From an uncultured Clostridia bacterium (GTDB lineage Bacteria > Bacillota > Clostridia > Peptostreptococcales > Anaerovoracaceae), in NCBI GenBank assembly GCA_934255545.1, contig CAKQOE010000048.1, positions 1-14,934 of the forward strand: 14,934 nt of DNA. The letters are read 5' to 3'. Of the stretch, positions 6,213 to 11,552 are shown piece after piece. Numbering within the stretch: position 1 is the stretch's first letter; every line of letters starts with the position of its first letter. The translations under genes and the position numbers were made by a program. The notes under the pieces were generated by a model. That model was not told where the DNA came from and ran no database searches. It was given only the letters and a program-made list of their open reading frames with translations.

Positions 6213-7025
6213 ATGAATACAAAAATTAAAACTGTAAATATAATAAACGCTTTCAGCAATAATGTAATAAAAGAGTTGAAAACATATGTGTATAGGCTAA
6301 TAGACCCGCGTAATGGGAACACGTTTTATGTCGGTAAGGGCAGAGGTAACAGGGTATTTGATCATATTAAGGCTGACGTTTCGAAAGATGTGCTTTCTAA
6401 AAGCGGCGAGGATGATGATAATGACCCAAAACTGGATACGATACGCGAAATACATGCGGCTGGTCTTGAAGTGATACATGTTATCCACAGGCACGGAATG
6501 GATGATGAAACTGCTTTGGCTGTTGAAGCTGCGCTTATAGATTGCTATCCTGGACTGACGAATAAGCAGAATGGTCACGGAAGTAATGATTACGGGGTTG
6601 CCAATGCTCTTGAGTTGGAACAAAGATACAGTTTAGATGAGTATGATGAACCGAAAGATTTTGAATATATAATAATTAAAACAACTGAAGAGCAAAAGAA
6701 TTATCTTATCGAGGATCATAAGGCAAAAAGTGATGCGGAGGCGCTTTATGAAGCTACGCGCAGAGCATGGAAACTTAAGCTTGAAAACGCGGGCAATACA
6801 CAGAAGTATCCGTATGTCTTTGCATCAGTTCGGGGCGTTATTAGAGAAGTTTATAAAGTAAAAGAATGGAAGAAAGCGAGTGAAGAGGGCAGAATAGAGT
6901 TTGATGGTGTTATAGCTGATGAGTCTATAAGAAGCCGTTTTAGAAATAAACGCCTTCCGGAAAAATACATGAAAAAGGGAATGGCTTCGCCTGCGTTGTA
7001 TTCTAAAAATCTTTCTGGTAAATAA
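6213..7025 (+). CDS. GIY-YIG nuclease (LEM-3-like, COG3680 type) with C-terminal PUA/EVE-like region
   Basis: This is a 270-residue protein with an ATG start and GAGGTG about 9 bases upstream. The nuclease core shows YVYRLID (about 25-31, the GIY strand), TFYVGKG.GNR (about 37-46, the YIG strand) and a DH pair at 50-51. A glutamate in ALAVEAALID (E105) is the likely metal ligand, and LTN follows at 115-117. This is the arrangement of the LEM-3-like/COG3680 GIY-YIG family. Residues about 150-265 contain YEATRRAWKLK, VRGVIREVYKVKEW and RLPEKYMKKG, which recall the PUA/EVE-like domains of some defence and base-reading proteins. That second call is weaker. The gene is the only fully intact nuclease in the island and is followed after 19 bases by repeat copy D. 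Confidence 0.82.
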   Translation: MNTKIKTVNIINAFSNNVIKELKTYVYRLIDPRNGNTFYVGKGRGNRVFDHIKADVSKDVLSKSGEDDDNDPKLDTIREIHAAGLEVIHVIHRHGMDDETALAVEAALIDCYPGLTNKQNGHGSNDYGVANALELEQRYSLDEYDEPKDFEYIIIKTTEEQKNYLIEDHKAKSDAEALYEATRRAWKLKLENAGNTQKYPYVFASVRGVIREVYKVKEWKKASEEGRIEFDGVIADESIRSRFRNKRLPEKYMKKGMASPALYSKNLSGK

Positions 7026-7044
7026 ATTTAAATGTAAATTAAGA

Positions 7045-7098
7045 AGCGGAGCTTGTGGGACAGCGTGAGCCGTCGGAGGGATAGGCCGCCGGCAGGCT
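7045..7098 (+). repeat. 54-bp dispersed hairpin repeat, copy D
   Basis: This copy is identical to copy A except for one G to A change that puts an A-C mismatch in the hairpin stem (GACAGC against GCCGTC). It starts 19 bases after the GIY-YIG stop codon and lies 67 bases before the DUF6847-like gene. It is the last copy before the GC-richer chromosomal part begins. Confidence 0.85.
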
Positions 7099-7165
7099 TA
7101 TTAGAGATAGAAAAATGTAAGATATATTTAAAACTGTTAATAATGCACAGCTGGAGGTAGTAAAA

Positions 7166-7687
7166 ATGGCAGATAAGAAAATGATGACGTCGGCTTATGC
7201 GAATAAGATGCTGAAAAAGCTGAATGAGGATAAGGAGTTCTGGCGCAGCAGGGAAAATGACGGGTTTATGTATGTGGCTTCTGTCAATGAAGAGCCTGTC
7301 GTGCCTGATTATGATTTTGAGGATGTATCGCGCCATATAGATGACATCGACCGTGAGATCGTAAGGATAAAGCATGCGATAAATCTGGCAAATGTTACAA
7401 ATACTATAAAGTTTGGCGGAGAGGAGCTTACTGTGGACGCTGTGCTCGTGAGGATGGCGCAGCTCAACAGGCGTAAGGACATGCTCGATACGATGCGCAA
7501 GCAGCAGCTTAAGACGAGGGTAAGCTCAGGTTATGTAGCGGCCGGCAGAAATCCTGCTCCTGAGTACCGTTATATAAATTACGATCTTGAGCTTGTGAAG
7601 AAGGAATACGATCGTATAGATACGGAAATAGCGGAAATGCAGATAGCGCTCGATAAATACAATCAGACAGTAGAATTTGAAGTGTAG
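7166..7687 (+). CDS. DUF6847-like protein (homologues often annotated septicolysin), function unknown
   Basis: This 173-residue protein starts at an ATG with GGAGG at 7153-7157. It is mainly helical and charged. A short N-terminal helix is followed by a strand-like stretch (DGFMYVASV, VPDYDFEDV). Then comes a long helix with IDREIVRIKHAINLANVTNTI, a second helical hairpin (VRMAQLNRRKDMLDTMRKQQ), KTRVSSG and a final coiled-coil-like helix from about 140. This matches what I remember of the family formerly called septicolysin and now DUF6847. There is no toxin motif, signal peptide or membrane segment, so I would not read it as a cytolysin. Base composition is closer to the core genes than to the island. 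It ends directly at a strong terminator. Confidence 0.68.
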   Translation: MADKKMMTSAYANKMLKKLNEDKEFWRSRENDGFMYVASVNEEPVVPDYDFEDVSRHIDDIDREIVRIKHAINLANVTNTIKFGGEELTVDAVLVRMAQLNRRKDMLDTMRKQQLKTRVSSGYVAAGRNPAPEYRYINYDLELVKKEYDRIDTEIAEMQIALDKYNQTVEFEV

Positions 7688-7731
7688 CAGCCGCCCGGCG
7701 GCTGAGAGGCCGCGCTTTCGCGCGGCTTTGT
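7688..7731 (+). terminator. Double GC-rich hairpin terminator after the DUF6847-like gene
   Basis: The perfect palindrome CAGCCGCCCGGCGGCTG (7688-7704) begins one base after the stop codon. A second hairpin, GCCGCG (7709-7714) with CGCGGC (7721-7726), leads into TTTGTGT. The T-run is short, but the paired hairpins and position support termination. The same 17-mer precedes the terminator after the MarR gene. Confidence 0.75.
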
Positions 7732-7974
7732 GTAAAAAAGGCGTGGCGCCGCGTTACCGCCGCGCCTCACAAATTCCGGGCAGCGCTGCCGCCTCACGGC
7801 CGCAGCGCCGCTTCCCGGGCGGATCCGCAAAAAAACATTTATGACAAGCGGTGTTAAACAGTAAGGTTTATTGTTACTGTTCCCGGTTATTTTGTTATTT
7901 TTTATTGTATAAGTGTTTATTGTTCAGATAAAAACAGATTTTTTAATCAGAATCAAAACTATACGGATCCGCCA
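7732..7974. other. Gene-free stretch: GC-rich inverted sequences, then an AT-rich block between two near-identical 16-mers
   Basis: Bases 7738-7830 are very GC-rich with several small inverted sequences. Then GGATCCGCAAAAAAAC at 7821-7836 recurs as GGATCCGCCAAAAAAC at 7965-7980 with one difference. The 128 bases between them are AT-rich and carry no open frame or clear promoter. The second 16-mer provides the T-run of the minus-strand terminator. I see no gene in this stretch. Confidence 0.5.
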
Positions 7975-8020
7975 AAAAACGACCTGAGGGCTGCCGACCT
8001 CCCGGTCCGCAGCCCTCAGG
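7975..8020 (-). terminator. Rho-independent terminator of the cytidylate kinase-like gene
   Basis: Read on the minus strand, a 12-bp perfect stem (arms 8009-8020 and 7983-7994, CCTGAGGGCTGC and its complement) is followed by TTTTTT (complement of 7975-7980). It lies 43 bases past the stop codon. A second GC-rich hairpin (8025-8032 with 8046-8053) sits between the stop codon and this terminator. Confidence 0.88.
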
Positions 8021-8063
8021 CTCACAGCGCGCAGTTTCGGTTAGAGCGCGCTGTTTATTTTCT

Positions 8064-8675
8064 TTAATATACTTTATTGATGTAATCCAGCACAGCGTCA
8101 GTAACGACCTTTATATCCTTATTGCCCGTATTGACCATAAGGTCGTAATTTTCGCGTGAGCCCCATTTGTTATGGCTGAAGAACTCGTAATACTTGGCGC
8201 GCTTCTTGTCTATGGACGTCATATTCCTCTTTATCTCCTGCTCAGTCAGCTTTTCATTAGACGGCTCGCGCTCGATGCAGCGCTTTATCTTGCTTGCTTT
8301 GTCGGCGTATACGAATATACGGAACGGATCCTTGTCCTGAAGGATGTAGTCAGCGCAGCGGCCTACGATGATGCAGTCTGATTTCTCAGCGAGCTCCTGC
8401 AGGAGCTTGTGCTGTTCAGCGTAAATATTTATGCTCTGGTTAAATACAGGATTGTCTGCCGGGTAAAAGCTGATGCCGACGTGGATCGGGAACGCGCTGA
8501 CAGGTCGGTTCTCGGTGATCTGCTTTACATACTCTTCCGACAGGTCGGTCCTTTTGGATATTTCTGTAATTATTTCCTGATCATAGTATGCAAATCCCAG
8601 CTTATCTGACAGACGGCGTCCCAGCTCGCGTCCGCCGCTTCCGAACTCTCTTCCGATTGTAATGATCTTATGCAT
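8064..8675 (-). CDS. Cytidylate kinase-like family protein
   Basis: The frame is open from 8702, but the ATG at 8673-8675 is the start: AAAGGAG lies 8 bases upstream on the minus strand. This gives 203 residues. The N-terminus MHKIITIGREFGSGGRELG carries the P-loop GREFGSGG (about 8-15) typical of the Cytidylate_kin2 family. FAYYDQEII (about 28-36), GRCADYIL (about 105-112) and a basic lid-like stretch with DKKRAKYYEFF also fit. Family members resemble CMP/dCMP kinases, but many Clostridia have a separate true cmk, so the substrate is not certain. The gene is monocistronic: it has its own promoter, a hairpin leader and a terminator, and is divergent from prfC. Base composition matches the core genes. 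Confidence 0.88.
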   Translation of the reverse strand: MHKIITIGREFGSGGRELGRRLSDKLGFAYYDQEIITEISKRTDLSEEYVKQITENRPVSAFPIHVGISFYPADNPVFNQSINIYAEQHKLLQELAEKSDCIIVGRCADYILQDKDPFRIFVYADKASKIKRCIEREPSNEKLTEQEIKRNMTSIDKKRAKYYEFFSHNKWGSRENYDLMVNTGNKDIKVVTDAVLDYINKVY

Positions 8676-8702
8676 ATTGATAGCTCCTTTCGTGCTTCTC
8701 AT

Positions 8703-8760
8703 CAGAAAGGCCGGATAAGGAACAGATATCTCACTGCGTCTTATCCGGCCGTAGTTTCTG
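8703..8760 (-). promoter_or_regulatory. Long leader hairpin upstream of the cytidylate kinase-like gene
   Basis: GGCCGGATAAG (8709-8719) pairs perfectly with CTTATCCGGCC (8740-8750) around a 20-base loop. CAGAAA (8703-8708) and TTTCTG (8755-8760) can extend the stem across a 4-base bulge. It lies between the promoter at 8789-8817 and the start codon at 8675, so it would be in the mRNA leader. It ends about 20 bases before the ribosome site. It could protect the mRNA, act as an attenuator or bind a protein. I recognise no known riboswitch. Confidence 0.7.
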
Positions 8761-8788
8761 TGAATACGTACTCCCCAAATGTGGTTTA

Positions 8789-8817
8789 ATTTTACAGTAA
8801 TAACGGCTGCAAGTCAA
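8789..8817 (-). promoter_or_regulatory. Sigma-A-type promoter for the cytidylate kinase-like gene
   Basis: On the minus strand the -35 box is TTGACT (8812-8817) and the -10 box is TAAAAT (8789-8794), with a 17-base spacer. Transcription would start near 8782, giving a leader of about 105 bases that contains the hairpin. Confidence 0.8.
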
Positions 8818-8861
8818 GAAATTAACGAATTTTCATGATAGCGCGCGTCACCGCGCGAGTG

Positions 8862-8897
8862 CGCAGAAGCATGCAGAAAAAGGCTTCTGCGTTTTTT
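8862..8897 (+). terminator. Plus-strand rho-independent terminator without an upstream gene
   Basis: CGCAGAAGC (8862-8870) pairs with GCTTCTGCG (8883-8891) and is followed at once by TTTTTT (8892-8897). No plus-strand gene precedes it: the upstream gene is on the minus strand. It may end antisense transcripts, or the transcript of an unannotated small RNA. Confidence 0.72.
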
Positions 8898-8970
8898 AAA
8901 AACGCGCGCCGGCGCGCCGTCAGCCGCTGGGCGGCTGCATCCTTTAAGACCTTATTACTGAATTATGCTG

Positions 8971-8999
8971 TTTACAAAAAATCGCATGTAATGTATAAT
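8971..8999 (+). promoter_or_regulatory. Sigma-A-type promoter of prfC
   Basis: TTTACA (8971-8976) and TATAAT (8994-8999) are separated by 17 bases. Transcription would start near 9006, with AAAGGAG about 9 bases ahead of the prfC ATG. Confidence 0.85.
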
Positions 9000-9051
9000 T
9001 GTACGATTGTGTGTAATTACGGAAGATTTTAAATAAAAGGAGATACGAACG

Positions 9052-10644
9052 ATGGCAGATATAAAGGATAAAATAAATTCGAGACGTATTTTCGGCATCA
9101 TATCCCACCCGGATGCCGGTAAAACGACGCTTACTGAGAAGCTGCTCCTGCATGGCGGCGCTATCCGCGAGGCGGGTACGGTAAAGGCAAGGAGAAACTC
9201 AAAGTTTGCTACATCTGACTGGATGGAGATAGAAAAGCAGAGAGGTATCTCAGTTACGTCATCTGTCATGCAGTTTGAGTACAAGGGCAAGGTAGTTTCT
9301 ATAATGGATACGCCGGGACATAATGATTTCGGTGAGGATACGTACAGGATACTGACGTCTGTTGACAGCGCGGTCATGGTCATAGACGGCGCAAAGGGTA
9401 TCGAGGCGCAGACTCGCAAGCTTTTCAAGGTCTGCAGCATGCGCGGCATCCCTGTGTTTACATTTATAAACAAGCTGGACCGTGAGACGAAAAACGCGTT
9501 CGACCTCGTTGAGGAGCTTGAAAACGTGCTGGGGCTGCCTTCTGTGCCGGTGACCTGGCCGATAGGCTGTGGCCTGAATTTCCAGGGCGTGTACGATCTT
9601 TTGAAAAATGAAGTCATCCTTTACAAGGGCGGGGAACCGTCTGAAACGCTCAAGCTTTCTGACGAGGGAGTTTTCGGGCCTGAGCTTGAGGAGCGCATCG
9701 CAAGCTACAATCTTTCTGCGCTGAGAGACGAGATAGAGCTTATACAGGGTGCAGGCAACGAGTTCGATATGGACGCGATAAGCAACGGCAAGCTGTCTCC
9801 TGTATTTTTCGGTTCTGCGCTCGCTGATTTCGGCGTTACGTCGTTCCTTGAGCACTTCCTTGATATGTCGCCTGCTCCGGGACCTAGAAAGACGACTGAG
9901 GGCTACGTTTCACCTGAGGATGATTTCTTCAGCGGATTTATATTCAAGATCCAGGCTAACATGAACCCGGCGCACCGCGACAGGCTCGCGTTTTTCAGGA
10001 TATGCTCAGGTACATTTACGCGCGGCATGACTGTCACGCTTTCTCGCACGGGAAAGCAGATGAAGCTCGCGCAGGCTACTGAGCTTATGGCTAACGCCCG
10101 TGAAAATATTGAAACTGCCATCGCAGGTGATATCATAGGTATATATGATACAGGAAATTACCAGATCGGCGATACGCTCACAACTAAAAAAGAGCCGTTG
10201 TTCTTTGAGCCGCTGCCGACGTTCCCGCCTGAGCTTTTCGCGCGAGTTACGCCTAAAAATACTATGAAAGCGAAGCATTTCCAGAAGGGTGTTGACCAGC
10301 TGGCGCAGGAGGGCGCGATACAGGTGTACAGAAATACGTTCAACGATGTAGTCATCGGCGCGGTAGGTCAGCTGCAGTTTGAGGTATTTGAGTACCGCCT
10401 CAAGAACGAGTATAATTCAGACATCATCATGGACAGGCTTGAGTACAGCGTTGCAAGATGGGTAGATACTGACGATATCGAAGCTGTAAAGAAGACTATA
10501 GACTCAAGATGTATGCTTGCATTCGATCACTTCGACAGGCCGGTCATCCTTTTCGCGAACCAGTTCGCGCTGAACTACTACAAGGAGCGTCACGAAGACA
10601 TAAAGCTGCTTGAAGCGCTTGATGTAAACAGCACGCTGGGCTGA
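9052..10644 (+). CDS. prfC: Peptide chain release factor 3 (RF3)
   Basis: RF3 is a translational GTPase that recycles RF1 and RF2 from the ribosome after peptide release. The 530-residue length is normal for the family. G1 is SHPDAGKTT (about 18-26). The EKQRGISVTSSVMQF stretch (about 61-75) is the switch I region typical of RF3 and EF-G relatives, G3 is DTPGHNDF (86-93) and G4 is NKLDRE (140-145). The second half carries the RF3-type domains II and III, with AHRDRLAFFRICSG and GAVGQLQFEVFEYRLKNEY. The start has a strong ribosome site and its own promoter. It is transcribed alone, followed by a palindromic terminator. Stop codons used in the core genes here are TGA, TAA and TAG. Confidence 0.97.
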   Translation: MADIKDKINSRRIFGIISHPDAGKTTLTEKLLLHGGAIREAGTVKARRNSKFATSDWMEIEKQRGISVTSSVMQFEYKGKVVSIMDTPGHNDFGEDTYRILTSVDSAVMVIDGAKGIEAQTRKLFKVCSMRGIPVFTFINKLDRETKNAFDLVEELENVLGLPSVPVTWPIGCGLNFQGVYDLLKNEVILYKGGEPSETLKLSDEGVFGPELEERIASYNLSALRDEIELIQGAGNEFDMDAISNGKLSPVFFGSALADFGVTSFLEHFLDMSPAPGPRKTTEGYVSPEDDFFSGFIFKIQANMNPAHRDRLAFFRICSGTFTRGMTVTLSRTGKQMKLAQATELMANARENIETAIAGDIIGIYDTGNYQIGDTLTTKKEPLFFEPLPTFPPELFARVTPKNTMKAKHFQKGVDQLAQEGAIQVYRNTFNDVVIGAVGQLQFEVFEYRLKNEYNSDIIMDRLEYSVARWVDTDDIEAVKKTIDSRCMLAFDHFDRPVILFANQFALNYYKERHEDIKLLEALDVNSTLG

Positions 10645-10709
10645 TGCGGACTTACAGGCGCATGACGCCTGAAAAAACATCGTTAAATAAATAGTAGGAC
10701 TGTGAAAAA

Positions 10710-10763
10710 CTTAACATTAAAATTAAAAGCATGCTGTTTACAGCATGCTTTTAATATGTTAAG
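10710..10763. terminator. Long palindromic, probably bidirectional terminator after prfC
   Basis: ATTAAAAGCATGCTG (10722-10736) pairs perfectly with CAGCATGCTTTTAAT (10741-10755) around a TTTA loop. CTTAACAT and ATGTTAAG extend the stem after a 4-base bulge on the left arm. The plus strand leaves through CTTTTAATATGTT, and the minus strand has more T-rich sequence. A smaller hairpin, CAGGCG-CATGA-CGCCTG (10655-10671), lies just after the prfC stop but has no T-run. Confidence 0.75.
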
Positions 10764-10820
10764 ATTGCAGCATAAGGGTAATCGAAGTTTATCTGACACG
10801 ACTGAGGGGAGGATCTCGGC

Positions 10821-11288
10821 ATGGACAGAAATATGCTGTACTGCGGCGAAATCATGAAGCGGCTTTACGATATGATCGAAAAGGACGCTAACAGCGAGAT
10901 GCAGAAGGAAGATGTAACGCTGTCGCAGATGAAGATGCTCACATTCCTGCGAGGAAAGGATGACAGCTCAGCTACGCTGAAGGAAATGGAACGCTATTTT
11001 GATGTGAGCCAGGCGACTATAGCGGGCATAGCTGCTCGTCTTGAAAAAAAGAGTATGATCGCAGGTTACACTGATGAGCGTGACAGGCGGATAAAGCACG
11101 TGCGGCTGACTGAGGACGGGCGCGAGCTTTGCATAAGAGCCAAGGCGTCCATGGACAGAGTAGAGGAGAGGCTGCTCTGCCCGTTATCATCGGAGGAGCG
11201 CAGTCTTATGCGTTCGTATCTCATGCGTATGTATGACAATCTGCACCCGGCGGCCGGCGCAGGAGAGGAACAGGCCGCGCAGCAGTAA
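10821..11288 (+). CDS. MarR-family transcriptional regulator
   Basis: This 155-residue protein has an ATG start with GGGGAGG about 9 bases upstream. It shows the MarR winged-helix layout: a helical N-terminus for dimer contact, LSQMKMLTFLRG (about 34-45), and TLKEMERYFDVSQATIAGIAARLEKKSMI as the helix-turn-helix (about 52-80). A wing with DERDRRIKHVRLTEDG (about 85-100) and a long C-terminal helix follow. The Q-A-rich tail (AAGAGEEQAAQQ) is unusual but short. MarR dimers usually sense small ligands or oxidants and repress neighbouring transport or stress genes. No obvious target operon is adjacent: prfC is upstream behind a terminator and clpB downstream behind another. Its target is unknown. 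Confidence 0.9.
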   Translation: MDRNMLYCGEIMKRLYDMIEKDANSEMQKEDVTLSQMKMLTFLRGKDDSSATLKEMERYFDVSQATIAGIAARLEKKSMIAGYTDERDRRIKHVRLTEDGRELCIRAKASMDRVEERLLCPLSSEERSLMRSYLMRMYDNLHPAAGAGEEQAAQQ

Positions 11289-11329
11289 ACGCGCAAATGC
11301 GGATCAGAATGAGTAAAATTTAAAATGTA

Positions 11330-11404
11330 CAGCCGCCCGGCGGCTGCGCATGCGGCCGGAGGCCGCGTCATGGCAGAGCTCAGCGCTCTGCTTTTTCTTT
11401 TTTT
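11330..11404 (+). terminator. Triple-hairpin terminator between the MarR gene and clpB
   Basis: Three inverted repeats follow in a row: the palindrome CAGCCGCCCGGCGGCTG (11330-11346), GCGGCC with GGCCGC (about 11352-11366), and GCAGAGC (11373-11379) with GCTCTGC (11385-11391). The last is followed by a long T-rich run (11392-11404). The last hairpin is a textbook intrinsic terminator. Confidence 0.9.
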
Positions 11405-11412
11405 GATTTATT

Positions 11413-11529
11413 TTGTTTTACTTTCCGGCAACAGGGTATACAACGTAATGAACAGGTGACGCCGAGAGGCGTCGAGGAAGGCGTCTGCAGCAGCGGTCGT
11501 CGGCCCGAAGTGAGAAATACTTTATCGGG
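11413..11529 (+). promoter_or_regulatory. clpB upstream region: weak promoter candidate and structured leader
   Basis: A weak promoter candidate is TTGTTT (11413-11418) with TATACA (11437-11442), spacer 18. Downstream are GACGCC-GAGA-GGCGTC (11459-11474), a hairpin with a GNRA-type loop, and CCCGA (11504-11508) with TCGGG (11525-11529), which ends about 8 bases before the AAAGGAG ribosome site. I find no CtsR operator (GGTCAAA direct repeats) or CIRCE element (TTAGCACTC/GAGTGCTAA), the usual controls of clpB in Bacillota. The promoter call is uncertain. The hairpins are clear. Confidence 0.45.
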
Positions 11530-11552
11530 ATGTATAAAGGAGATGATAATAT

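Noticed and set aside
3195..7098. Classical integron with attC sites
   Set aside because: The 54-bp repeats lack the RYYYAAC and GTTRRRY ends and the long imperfect pairing of attC. No integrase gene is in the window.
8172..8609. Plus-strand open frames opposite the cytidylate kinase-like gene
   Set aside because: The minus-strand frame has family motifs, promoter, ribosome site and terminator. The plus frames are shadows.
9259..9855. Long minus-strand open frame inside prfC, and similar antisense frames within clpB
   Set aside because: They lie opposite strongly conserved coding sequence, have no ribosome site, and encode low-complexity R, L and S-rich products typical of shadow frames.
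11459..11529. Riboswitch (lysine or other metabolite type) ahead of clpB
   Set aside because: I could not match the conserved core of any riboswitch I know. Only two hairpins are evident, and clpB is not a usual riboswitch target.
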